Below, in pieces: positions 42,744-51,223 of a DNA stretch of 55,088 nt; positions within the stretch are counted from its first letter, which is position 1; the number at the start of each line of letters is the position of its first letter. Origin of the DNA: Agrobacterium arsenijevicii (GTDB lineage Bacteria > Pseudomonadota > Alphaproteobacteria > Rhizobiales > Rhizobiaceae). Location: NCBI GenBank assembly GCA_000949895.1, contig JWIT01000022.1:1-55088 (forward strand). Direction: 5' to 3'. The notes beneath the pieces are model-generated. The model was not told the DNA's origin. It was given only the letters and a program-made list of their open reading frames with translations, and did not search any database. The position numbers were made by a program, and so were the translations under genes.

Positions 42744-44528
42744 TCATCGCCCCACAGCATAGGCCTGCATCAGTCGCGGCGTTGCGGCGGCCCGCAGCAG
42801 GCCATCGGCATCCCGCCGTGCGGCGGTCAGGCGCCCAACCGACCAAGCATCGGCAACGGTGACCTTGTGCCCGCGGCGGCGAAGCTCCTGCAGCGTGGCA
42901 TCACCCACCGTGCTTTCCACCATGATTTCGCCCGGCGAACTGGTGCGCGGATAAAACGAGCCCGGAAAATGCGAGGTGTGGAACAGCGGCATGTCGATGG
43001 CCGCCTGTAGGTTCTTGCCGTGATGGGCATAACGCAGGAAGAAGGGCAGCTGCCACTGATCCTGTTGGTCGCCACCCGGCGTGCCGAACACCATGGAAGG
43101 GCGTCCCTGATGCAGTGCAAGCGACGGCGTCAGCGTGGTGCGCGGGCGTTTTCCCGGTGCAAGCGAGGTGGGCAGGCCTTCCTTCAGCCAGAACATCTGG
43201 GCGCGGGAATTGAGCGCAAAGCCGAGGCCCGGCACGATTGGTGAGGATTGCAGCCAGCCGCCCGATGGCGTGGTGGAGACCATATTGCCCCAGCGGTCGA
43301 TGACATCGATATGCACCGTGTCGCCGCGCTTCTCCGTCAGATGCGACATGGTCGGCTCGTAAACCGCACCCTTGCCGCTCATCTCCGCCAGCATGGCCAT
43401 GGTGGCATCCACCTGCTTTTCGTAACCCGGCACGGTGCCCGGACGCAGGTCGAGCGATGCCTCGCTGCCGATCAGTTTACGACGCCCGGCGTTGTAACCT
43501 TCGGAGAGAAGATATTCCGTCGGAATCTGGCCGAAATCAGGATCGCCGTAATAGACCTCGCGGTCGGCAAAGGCGAGTTTCATGGCCTCAACGATCGTGT
43601 GGATGAAATCGGGGCCGGACGAGTCCATGGCCGCGAGATCGAAGCCTTTCAGCAGAGCGAGCGACTGCAGCAGCACCGGTCCCTGCCCCCAGGCGGGCGT
43701 CTTTGCAATCGTCCAGTCATGATAATCAACCGTCTGCGGCGCTTCGACGGTCGCCTGCCAGTCTGCCATGTCCTGCGCCGTCAGCACGCCCTTGTGCTTG
43801 GTGCCGCTTGCATCCATGACTTCGGCGGTCCTTACGTAAGTGTCGATGGCTTCCGCGACGAAACCCCGATAGAAAGCGTCGCGCGCGGCTTCAATCTGGT
43901 TTTCACGACCCGAACGTGCCTCGGCTTCGGTGATAATCCGCTTGTAGGTCTCCGCAAGGACAGGATTCCTGAAAAGAGCATGGGGCTCAGGTGCGGCACC
44001 GCCCGGCAGCCAGGTTTCGTAGGAGGACGGCCACTCCTTCTTGAAGAATTCAGCCAACCCCTTGATGGTGGCGGAAACGCGCGGCAGGGTCGGATGTCCG
44101 TATTCGGCATAATAGATGGCGGGCTCCAGCACCTCGCGCACGCTCATCGTGCCATAGTCACGCAACATCAGCATCCAGCCATCGAAGGCGCCGGGAATGA
44201 CGGTTGCCAGCAGACCATCGCCGGGGATCAGCTTCAGCCCCTCCGATGTATAATGTTCGATCGTGGCACCGCTCGGAGCTGGCCCCTGCGCGCAGATGAC
44301 TTCGACCTTGTCCTTCTTCTTCGAATAAAAGACGGCAGGCATGTCGCCGCCGGGACCGCAGAGATGCGGTTCGACGATCTGCAGCACGAAGCCGGTGGCG
44401 ACCGCCGCATCAAAGGCATTGCCTCCCTTTTCGAGGATTGCCATGCCCACGGCCGATGCGATCCAGTGCGTCGAGGTGACGACGCCGAATGTGCCAAGGA
44501 TCTCGGGGCGTGTGGTGAATTCGGTCAT
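42744..44528 (-). CDS. ggt: Gamma-glutamyltransferase-family protein
   Basis: A 594-residue Ntn hydrolase of the gamma-glutamyltranspeptidase family. The autoprocessing nucleophile is probably T404 in KRGDTVHIDVID; PSGGW near 420 and the TLTPS segment near 462 carry further substrate residues. The family cleaves or transfers the gamma-glutamyl group of glutathione and similar compounds. Unlike secreted E. coli Ggt it has no signal peptide, so it should act inside the cell on imported compounds. The gene lies inside a peptide ABC operon (23 nt after the permease stop, 4 nt before the ATPase start). Cephalosporin-acylase-like activity is an alternative within the family. Confidence 0.88.
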   Translation of the reverse strand: MTEFTTRPEILGTFGVVTSTHWIASAVGMAILEKGGNAFDAAVATGFVLQIVEPHLCGPGGDMPAVFYSKKKDKVEVICAQGPAPSGATIEHYTSEGLKLIPGDGLLATVIPGAFDGWMLMLRDYGTMSVREVLEPAIYYAEYGHPTLPRVSATIKGLAEFFKKEWPSSYETWLPGGAAPEPHALFRNPVLAETYKRIITEAEARSGRENQIEAARDAFYRGFVAEAIDTYVRTAEVMDASGTKHKGVLTAQDMADWQATVEAPQTVDYHDWTIAKTPAWGQGPVLLQSLALLKGFDLAAMDSSGPDFIHTIVEAMKLAFADREVYYGDPDFGQIPTEYLLSEGYNAGRRKLIGSEASLDLRPGTVPGYEKQVDATMAMLAEMSGKGAVYEPTMSHLTEKRGDTVHIDVIDRWGNMVSTTPSGGWLQSSPIVPGLGFALNSRAQMFWLKEGLPTSLAPGKRPRTTLTPSLALHQGRPSMVFGTPGGDQQDQWQLPFFLRYAHHGKNLQAAIDMPLFHTSHFPGSFYPRTSSPGEIMVESTVGDATLQELRRRGHKVTVADAWSVGRLTAARRDADGLLRAAATPRLMQAYAVGR

Positions 44529-44550
44529 TCAGTCAGTTCCTTATGAGAAA

Positions 44551-45423
44551 TCATGCTTCGCGCGGATCGAGCGCGTCACGCAGGCCGTCGCCGAGGAGAT
44601 TGAAGCCTATGACGACGAGGAAAATTGCAATACCCGGCCACATCGTCATCCATGGCGCCTGGCTCAGAAAGTTCTTCGCGGTGTTCAGCATGGAGCCCCA
44701 TGACGGCGCCGGTGCCTGCTGGCCAAGGCCGAGGAAGGAAAGGCTCGCTTCCGCGATGATGGCGGTCGCAACCGTCAGCGTTGCCTGCACGATGATGGGA
44801 GCAAAGACATTCGGCAGGATGTAGCGCGTCATGATGTCGACGTGGTTGAGGCCGATCGACCTTGCGCCCTCGACATAATCTTCCATCTTGACCGCCAGCA
44901 CCTGACCACGGGTCAATCGCACGAAAATCGGCATGGCGGAGAGGCCGATGGCGATCATCGCATTGGTAAGGCTCGGGCCGAGGAAGGCCGCGAGAGCAAT
45001 CGCCATGATCAGGAAAGGCATGGCCAGCAGCGCCTCGGTGATGCGCGATATGACCATATCGACCCAGCTGCCGAAGTAACCGGCGATCAGGCCGAAGGGC
45101 ACGCCGATGACCACCGCGATCATGACCGACACGACGCCCGCCATCAGCGAGGCGCGCGCGCCATAGATCATGCGCGAGAGAATGTCGCGGCCGAGGTCAT
45201 CGGTGCCGAGCCAATGGGCGGCGGACGGCGCCTTGCGGATCGCCGACCAGCTGGTCGCAATCGGGTCCGCGATGGGCAGGATCGGTGCCGCAACGGCAAG
45301 AATCGTGAAGAAAAGCACGATAATCAAACCGGCCAGCGCCGATTTGTTGCGCTTCATTTTCTTCCAGGCGCGACTTTCCTGCCGTTTTACCGGTACGGAT
45401 AGGTTTTGATCGAGAGCGGTCAT
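44551..45423 (-). CDS. ABC transporter permease, DppC/GsiD-like
   Basis: A 290-residue inner-membrane permease with about six helices. HWLGTDDLGRDILSRMIYGARASLMAG (about residues 69-95) is the typical DppC segment, and DYVEGARSIGLNHVDIMTRYILPNV (about 182-206) the ATPase-contacting EAA loop. The cytoplasmic N-terminus carries a basic stretch (RAWKKMKRNKSA). Pairs with the permease at 46382, whose stop is 11 nt upstream. Confidence 0.92.
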   Translation of the reverse strand: MTALDQNLSVPVKRQESRAWKKMKRNKSALAGLIIVLFFTILAVAAPILPIADPIATSWSAIRKAPSAAHWLGTDDLGRDILSRMIYGARASLMAGVVSVMIAVVIGVPFGLIAGYFGSWVDMVISRITEALLAMPFLIMAIALAAFLGPSLTNAMIAIGLSAMPIFVRLTRGQVLAVKMEDYVEGARSIGLNHVDIMTRYILPNVFAPIIVQATLTVATAIIAEASLSFLGLGQQAPAPSWGSMLNTAKNFLSQAPWMTMWPGIAIFLVVIGFNLLGDGLRDALDPREA

Positions 45424-45434
45424 GATATCGGGCC

Positions 45435-46382
45435 TCAGATCGTCGCCCTGAGGCGGGGGTTGAGAAGGACATAAGCGATGTCGGCCAGAAGGTTCATGAG
45501 TATGAAGCCGACGGCGGTGCAGAGCACGATGCCCTGGACGACGGCATAATCGCGGGTGAAAACCGCATCGACGGTCATCTTGCCGAAGCCGGGGATCGTG
45601 AAAATCTGTTCCGTCAGAACTGCCCCGGCCAGCAACTCCCCGAAAAGCAATGCCAGCAGCGTGATGATAGGCAGAAGCGCGTTGCGAAAACTGTGCGACA
45701 GGATGATCTCGCGCGGCGACAGGCCCTTGGCACGTGCGGTGCGGATATAGTCTGAATTCAGCACCGCGATCATCGCCGACCTTGTGTGGCGCATCAGTGT
45801 TGCCGCAAGCGCATTGCCGAGCACGAAGGCGGGCATGATCATCGTTTCGATGGAGCGAACGGGATCAACAAAGATCGATTCATAGCCGGATGCCGGCAAC
45901 CAGCCGAGTTTGACCGAAACCAGCAGGATCAGCATGATGCCGAGCCAGAAATTCGGGATCGACAGGCCGGAAAGAGCGACGATATTGGCGGTGTAATCGA
46001 TCCATGTGTTTTTCTTGACGGCGGCCAGAATGCCGATCGGAATGCCGATGACCATCGCGAAGAACATCGCCATCACCGCGAGCTGGATGGTGACCGGCAG
46101 CTTCTGGCCGATCAGTTCCAGCACGGGCTGGTTCGTTCGCAGCGAAATACCGAAATCGCCGGTCACCACGCCGCCCAGCCAGTTGAGGTACTGAAGCGGC
46201 ACCGGGTCGTTCAGGCGATATTTCTCCCGCAGGAATTCTATCGTCGCGGGGTCACGCTCCTCCCCCGCCATGGCGAGAACCGGATCGCCGGGCAGCAGTT
46301 TCTGCAGCGAGAAGACGAAGATGGAGATGATCAAAAGCGTCGGGATCGCGACAAGCAGTCGCTTGCCGATATAGACAGGCAT
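45435..46382 (-). CDS. ABC transporter permease, DppB/GsiC-like
   Basis: A 315-residue inner-membrane permease. After the first helix comes KLLPGDPVLAMAGEERDPATIE, the DppB/GsiC hallmark; DYIRTARAKGLSPREIILSHSFRNA (about residues 208-232) is the EAA loop. The ATG at 46382 has GGGGG about 8 nt upstream; a longer frame up to 46421 includes the hairpin region and is rejected. Partner of the DppC-like permease. Confidence 0.92.
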   Translation of the reverse strand: MPVYIGKRLLVAIPTLLIISIFVFSLQKLLPGDPVLAMAGEERDPATIEFLREKYRLNDPVPLQYLNWLGGVVTGDFGISLRTNQPVLELIGQKLPVTIQLAVMAMFFAMVIGIPIGILAAVKKNTWIDYTANIVALSGLSIPNFWLGIMLILLVSVKLGWLPASGYESIFVDPVRSIETMIMPAFVLGNALAATLMRHTRSAMIAVLNSDYIRTARAKGLSPREIILSHSFRNALLPIITLLALLFGELLAGAVLTEQIFTIPGFGKMTVDAVFTRDYAVVQGIVLCTAVGFILMNLLADIAYVLLNPRLRATI

Positions 46383-46414
46383 GGCATTGCCCCCGTTCGT
46401 ACACGTTCTGGAGG

Positions 46415-46437
46415 GCCGCACGGCAAAGCCGTGCGGC
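46415..46437 (-). repeat. Intercistronic hairpin after the binding-protein gene
   Basis: GCCGCACGGC and GCCGTGCGGC are exact complements around a 3-nt loop, in the 68-nt gap between binding-protein stop and permease start. Such stems usually protect upstream mRNA and raise binding protein over permease. No T tract, so not a simple terminator. Confidence 0.7.
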
Positions 46438-46450
46438 GGATTTGAAGCGC

Positions 46451-47959
46451 TTAGTCCTTGCTGACGCCGAGAAGGCGGATCATGCCATCAGGCGAAGGCG
46501 CCCAGCCCTTGACCTTCTTGGAGATGGCATAGGCATAGGGCTGGTGGCCGAGATAGATGATCGGCATGTCATCGTTGAGGATGACGCCCGCAGCATCGTA
46601 TTTTTCCTTGCGGACCGCATCTTCGGTCGAGGCGCGTGCCTCGTTCAGCAGCTTGTCGACTTCAGGATTGCAATATTTCACATCATTGATCCCGCCCTTG
46701 CAGGTGACGAACTGGTGAAGATTGCCGTCCGGATCGATACGACCGGACCAGTCGGAACGGCTGAGCTGATAGTTGCCGGCGGTCTGTTCGGAAAGAAGCG
46801 TCGCAAATTCGGTGGCCTTCAGGGTCACGTTGAAGCCGGCCTCCGCCACCATCGACTGGATCACCTGCATCATCTGCGTCTGCGTGGTGTTGTTGGCGTG
46901 CTGAAGTTCGATATCGAGCTTCTCGTATCCCGCCTCTTTCATCAGCTGCTTGGCCTTGTCGATATCACGCGGCGGCACCGGCAGTTTCTGGTTGAACCAC
47001 GGGCTTGTCGGCGGGAATGACTGGTTGCCGGCCTTGGACGTGCCCTCAAACACGATCTGGCCAATCGCTTCGCGGTCAATCGCGTAAGAGAAAGCCTGAC
47101 GCAGGCGCTTGTCCTTGCCGAGCGGATTATCCGCGCGCGCGCCATTGTTGATGTTGACATACATGGCCATGTAGCCCGGGCCGATCACATCAGCATAGGT
47201 CAGCTTGGCGTCGTTCTTCACGGATTCGGCGTCGGAGGCCGAGATGCGCTCGGCAATATCAAGATCGCCCGAGCGGAGGTTTGCAAGCTTCACCGTGGTA
47301 TCGGGGATCGGCAGATAGACGATCCTGTCGACCTTGATTTTGTCCTTGTCCCAGTAGTCCGCAAATTTTTCGAGCACGATACGGTCCTGCTGGATGCGCT
47401 CGACAAACTTGAACGGCCCGGCGCAGACCGGCTTTGAACCGAAGTTCGCACCCAGTTCCTTGGCTGCCTTCGGTGCGACGATCATGCCGGCGCGGTCGGA
47501 AAGCTGCGCAAGTAGAGTAACATCAGGCGTCTTCAGCGTGAACTTGACTTCCAGCGATCCCGTAGCCTCGACCTTCTCGACCGAGGACAGCTCGCTCTTG
47601 CGGCGGGATTCCGGAAGGGTCATGTTCCGCTCGATGGTGGCGACGACGGCCGCTGCGTCCAAAGTCTCGCCGTCGTGGAACTTCACGCCGTCGCGGATTT
47701 TCATCGTCAGCACCTTGCCACCCTCCGACCATGCCCATTCGGTGGCAAGCTGCGGAACGATCTTCATGTCCTGCGAGATGTCCACCAGCTTGTCGCACAT
47801 GGAGGTGTAGACGATGCGGCCGACGAAGGTGCGCGATTGCGCGGGGTCAAGCACATCAGCGTCATCGTTGAGACCGATGCGCAACTCGGACGCCATGGCT
47901 GGTGCGGTCAGAAACGCGCTGGCCAATAGAGCTGCAGTCAATGTGTAGATTTTCTTCAT
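46451..47959 (-). CDS. ABC transporter solute-binding protein, peptide family 5 (GsiB-like)
   Basis: A 502-residue periplasmic binding protein with a Sec signal peptide (residues 1-23, ending APAMA). ADVLDPAQSRTFVGR near 35-48, LTMKIRDGVKFHDGETLDAAAV near 85-105 and WFNQKLPVPPRDIDKAK near 325-340 place it in the DppA/GsiB group. It brings a peptide-like ligand to the permeases. The ggt gene in the operon suggests glutathione or other gamma-glutamyl compounds as ligand; that is inference. The GntR-type gene is 79 nt upstream on the same strand. Confidence 0.92.
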   Translation of the reverse strand: MKKIYTLTAALLASAFLTAPAMASELRIGLNDDADVLDPAQSRTFVGRIVYTSMCDKLVDISQDMKIVPQLATEWAWSEGGKVLTMKIRDGVKFHDGETLDAAAVVATIERNMTLPESRRKSELSSVEKVEATGSLEVKFTLKTPDVTLLAQLSDRAGMIVAPKAAKELGANFGSKPVCAGPFKFVERIQQDRIVLEKFADYWDKDKIKVDRIVYLPIPDTTVKLANLRSGDLDIAERISASDAESVKNDAKLTYADVIGPGYMAMYVNINNGARADNPLGKDKRLRQAFSYAIDREAIGQIVFEGTSKAGNQSFPPTSPWFNQKLPVPPRDIDKAKQLMKEAGYEKLDIELQHANNTTQTQMMQVIQSMVAEAGFNVTLKATEFATLLSEQTAGNYQLSRSDWSGRIDPDGNLHQFVTCKGGINDVKYCNPEVDKLLNEARASTEDAVRKEKYDAAGVILNDDMPIIYLGHQPYAYAISKKVKGWAPSPDGMIRLLGVSKD

Positions 47960-48038
47960 GTTCGATCCTCTGGTCTGGTTTTCTTTGACTTTTTGTCATT
48001 GGCCGGCCCCAAAAGGCCGACGGATTTTCGCCCGCAGC

Positions 48039-48812
48039 CTACGAGGCCGGGGTAAGCGGATTGTCGGCTTCGTCCATGCTCTTCACCGCACCGTCTCCTG
48101 CGGCTTTTTCTTCCTGAAACCCGAGCGACGTAGCGCGGATCAATCTTTCCTGATGCATGAGAAGGTGCTGGCGCATCGCTTCTCCGGCTCGCGCCGGATC
48201 GCGGTCGGCTATGGCGTCAACGATGGCCACATGCTGTTCGAAAGACGCCTTGCCATTCGTGCCGCTTCGCCGGGCAAGTTCGCGTATCGACTGCCAGGCA
48301 TCGTCCTGGCGAATACGGTTCACGACATCGAAGATCGAAAGGAACAACTTGTTGCCGGCGCTCTGGGCTATCTGGCGATGGAGCGAACCATCCCACAGCT
48401 CCTTGGCATCGGCATCCGTGCTCTCGCCGGTCTTCTTGACAAGAGCACGCATGCGCTCGACCTCGGCAGGCTTGGCACGCATGGCCGCAAGCTGCGCCAG
48501 TTGCGGCTCAATACGCAGCCGCACTTCCATGATTTCCATGATATCGGTGCTGGCGACCATTTCGGTCACCTGGGTGGACCAATCATCCGGCTTTTCACCG
48601 ACAAAGGTTCCAGCCCCCTGACGACGCCAGATAAGACCCTCGGCTTCCAGCACCTCCAGAGCGCGGCGGATTGACCGGCGACCGACATTGAAGGTCTCGG
48701 CAAAGGCCCGCTCCGTCGGCAGACGGCCATCTTTCGCCAGATGTTTCGTCCGAATGTACGCGCGCAGCTTCGCCAGGGCGTAGTTGGAATTGTCGTTAGG
48801 GTTTGCCGTCAC
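48039..48812 (-). CDS. GntR/FadR-family regulator of the ggt-ABC operon
   Basis: A 257-residue FadR-type protein. The winged HTH (about residues 12-72; RLPTERAFAETFNVGRRSIRRALEVLEAEGLI) is followed by an FCD effector domain (about 95-230) with the metal-binding pattern of Asp and His residues (including LWDGSLHRQIA and SFEQHVAIVDAI, HLLMH). GTG start at 48812, no strong ribosome site. It heads the operon, and a 9-bp inverted repeat 15 nt upstream of its start (48828-48850) is a likely autoregulatory site. The effector may be the imported compound or its product. Confidence 0.92.
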   Translation of the reverse strand: MTANPNDNSNYALAKLRAYIRTKHLAKDGRLPTERAFAETFNVGRRSIRRALEVLEAEGLIWRRQGAGTFVGEKPDDWSTQVTEMVASTDIMEIMEVRLRIEPQLAQLAAMRAKPAEVERMRALVKKTGESTDADAKELWDGSLHRQIAQSAGNKLFLSIFDVVNRIRQDDAWQSIRELARRSGTNGKASFEQHVAIVDAIADRDPARAGEAMRQHLLMHQERLIRATSLGFQEEKAAGDGAVKSMDEADNPLTPAS

Positions 48813-48827
48813 GCCGCACCATTTGTG

Positions 48828-48850
48828 TGAACCAATCTAACATTGGTTCA
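48828..48850 (-). promoter_or_regulatory. GntR-type operator: perfect inverted repeat
   Basis: TGAACCAAT (48828-48836) and ATTGGTTCA (48842-48850) are exact complements around CTAAC, just upstream of the regulator start. FadR-type proteins bind short dyads of this spacing. Probably the autoregulatory operator of the operon. Confidence 0.65.
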
Positions 48851-49041
48851 TTTGGTGAGAAATTTCGGCGCACGTCAAGCCCATTTTTGAGCCTTGATTA
48901 CAAGTGCTCAAAACATAGGCATTCCGCTATTTTCAGTGGGAGGATTGCGTGCGTTCAGGGCAGGAATGACAATGCCGGCGGATAATGAGTTTCGACCGGA
49001 ATGCCACCCTTGCCCTGCTCAAGCTTACATCAGCCCTGCCA

Positions 49042-50199
49042 TCATTCGCTGCTTTTGAGTGCCGTCAAAACCTCATAAGCCGCAGTAACGCGATCCTCAT
49101 TGGGATAGTTTTTATTGGCCAGAATGACGATACCGAGTTTCTGCTCCGGTATGAACGCCACATAAGCGCCGAAACCATTGGTGGAGCCGGTCTTGTTGAT
49201 GAAGACATCCTGACGCGGTTTCATCGGCGGCGAAATTTCGGAGACCGGGACCGTCTTAAGCAAGGCGCCGGAGTTCAGATCAACCAGCGTTTTCAGGGTG
49301 GTCGGCTGGGCATATTGCTCCCAGATCATATCCTGCGTCATGGCGCCGACACTGAAATATCCCGTATGGGTGTTGGTGATCGCCTGCTGGAGTTTCCCGT
49401 CCAACTTTTCCAGACCCATATTCGCATTGACGAAACGGATCATGTCGGTTGCCGTCGATCTGACGCCGTAGGCCTCCGATGAGAGAATGGCCGGCGTCAC
49501 GCGGGCCGGTTCGCCGGTTCTCTTATAACCCTGCGCATAATCGGCCATGTTTGCCTTGGGCACCGCAACGAATGTGTTTTTCAATCCGAGCGCTGGAAAA
49601 AGCGTTTCCTGCATGGCGCTGTCATAACTTTGGCCCAGAGCCTTTGCGGTGATGTAGCCGAGCATTCCGATGCTGGGATTGGCGTAGGTTCTGTGCGTTC
49701 CGGCCTTGTATGAGGGCTTCCAGGCCTTGAGATAGGCCAAAAGCTGCTGTTCGGTTTTGATATTATCCGGCACCTGCAGCGGGAAGCCGCCGGCGGTGTG
49801 GGTGCCGAGATGCATCAGCGAGACATCACCGAACGGCTTCTCCTTCATGGATGGAAGATAGTCGCCGACCTTGCCTGATAGTGACAGTTTGCCCTGCGTT
49901 TCCGCATAGGTACTGAGCGCGACCGTGAATGTCTTGCTGATGGAGCCGAGTTCGAAAAGCGTCTGCGGGGTGACCGGCTGGCCCGTGCTTTTGGACATGA
50001 CGCCGTAGGTGAAGACGTGGCTTTCGCCACCGACACTGATGCCAACGGCCAGACCCGGAATGCCGTTCTTCTCCATGACCGGTTTGATCGCGGCATCCGT
50101 TATCGCTTTCAGCCTGGCATCGTCAGCGGCGAAAGCCTGGGTAAACAGGCTCGTCGAGAGCAATGTGGCCAGTGCGATGTGTCTGCGATTAAGTTTCAT
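49042..50199 (-). CDS. ampC: Class C beta-lactamase AmpC
   Basis: A 385-residue periplasmic serine beta-lactamase with a signal peptide (residues 1-24, ending AFAAD). All class C motifs are present: S86-x-S-K89 (LGSISKTF), YAN (TYANPSIG, about residue 172) and KTG (NKTGSTNGFG, about 337). It hydrolyses cephalosporins and penicillins. The start at 50199 has GGAGA about 9 nt upstream; the frame continues to 50457 without signal-peptide character. Divergent from ampR (133 bp between starts), so induction through peptidoglycan fragments is expected as in other ampR-ampC pairs. Confidence 0.95.
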   Translation of the reverse strand: MKLNRRHIALATLLSTSLFTQAFAADDARLKAITDAAIKPVMEKNGIPGLAVGISVGGESHVFTYGVMSKSTGQPVTPQTLFELGSISKTFTVALSTYAETQGKLSLSGKVGDYLPSMKEKPFGDVSLMHLGTHTAGGFPLQVPDNIKTEQQLLAYLKAWKPSYKAGTHRTYANPSIGMLGYITAKALGQSYDSAMQETLFPALGLKNTFVAVPKANMADYAQGYKRTGEPARVTPAILSSEAYGVRSTATDMIRFVNANMGLEKLDGKLQQAITNTHTGYFSVGAMTQDMIWEQYAQPTTLKTLVDLNSGALLKTVPVSEISPPMKPRQDVFINKTGSTNGFGAYVAFIPEQKLGIVILANKNYPNEDRVTAAYEVLTALKSSE

Positions 50200-50332
50200 C
50201 TTTCGCGTTCTCCAGAACTTTAGGTGGATTTTCAGCGCATGCGCCGTCCCCAGCGAAGGAGGTTTAACTGCCCTACATTGTACGAACAAATCATGATATC
50301 TCGGAGGAGGCATAACAAAATCTAGGTCTTGA

Positions 50333-51223
50333 ATGGTTCGGCAATTTCTTCCCCTGAACGGCCTGAGGGCGTTTGAGGCATCGGCTCGGCACCTCAGTTT
50401 CACCCGCGCGGCCATCGAACTCTGCGTGACGCAGGCGGCTGTGAGCCAACAGGTCAAAGGGCTGGAAAAGCGGCTGGGGGTTTCGCTTTTTCAACGGCTT
50501 CCAAGGGGTCTGAAAATCACTGCGGAAGGTGAGGCCCTGCTGCCGACAGTCACCAGCTCCTTCGACCAGATGGCAATCACACTCGACAGGATCGAGGCCG
50601 GTCAGGTGCGCGAGCTGCTGTTTCTGGGGGTTGTCGGAACCTTTGCCGTGGGCTGGCTGCTGCCCCGACTGAAGGAATTCCAAAAACAGCATCCGTTCAT
50701 TGATGTGCGCGTTTCCACCAATAACAACCGGGTGGACATGGCCGCCGAAGGGCTGGATTTCGCCATTCGCTTCGGTCAGGGCTCCTGGCATGGCACGGAC
50801 GCATTCCGGCTTTTCGAAGCGCCCCTGTCACCTCTCTGCACGCCGAAACTGGCGGAGACGCTGAAATCACCCGGTGATCTCACGGAAGCAACGCTGCTGC
50901 GCAGCTACAGGTCGGACGAGTGGAGTACGTGGTTTGCAGCGGCTGGCGTGACGCCGGTAGCACAGGTGAATGCCGGCATCGTTTTCGACACGTCGCTCGG
51001 CATGATGGAAGCAGCATTGCAGGGGCTGGGCGTGGCGCTGGCCCCGCCATCGATGTTTTCGCGGCATCTAGCATCCGGGGAGATCGTGCAACCCTTCCCC
51101 GTCACCATATCGCTTGGCAGCTACTGGCTGACGCGGCTGCAATCAAAACCGCAGACATCAGCCATGCAGGCCTTTTCCGACTGGATGTTCGCGAATATTG
51201 GCCCCGCGCAAGACGGCCTATGA
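50333..51223 (+). CDS. ampR: LysR-family regulator AmpR
   Basis: A 296-residue LysR protein whose first 60 residues (RQFLPLNGLRAFEASARHLSFTRAAIELCVTQAAVSQQVK) are nearly identical to AmpR of enterobacteria and Pseudomonas, followed by the AmpR-like effector domain that binds muropeptides and UDP-linked peptidoglycan precursors. Divergent from ampC, its classical target. ATG at 50333; no strong ribosome site is seen. Its last 6 nt overlap the convergent chrA stop region. Confidence 0.93.
   Translation: MVRQFLPLNGLRAFEASARHLSFTRAAIELCVTQAAVSQQVKGLEKRLGVSLFQRLPRGLKITAEGEALLPTVTSSFDQMAITLDRIEAGQVRELLFLGVVGTFAVGWLLPRLKEFQKQHPFIDVRVSTNNNRVDMAAEGLDFAIRFGQGSWHGTDAFRLFEAPLSPLCTPKLAETLKSPGDLTEATLLRSYRSDEWSTWFAAAGVTPVAQVNAGIVFDTSLGMMEAALQGLGVALAPPSMFSRHLASGEIVQPFPVTISLGSYWLTRLQSKPQTSAMQAFSDWMFANIGPAQDGL

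Noticed and set aside
43248..44546. Plus-strand open frame of 432 residues over ggt
   Set aside because: Antisense to ggt, no domain, composition typical of a shadow frame.
48985..49482. Plus-strand open frame between the GntR-type gene and ampC
   Set aside because: Most of it is antisense to ampC; no ribosome site and no recognisable sequence.
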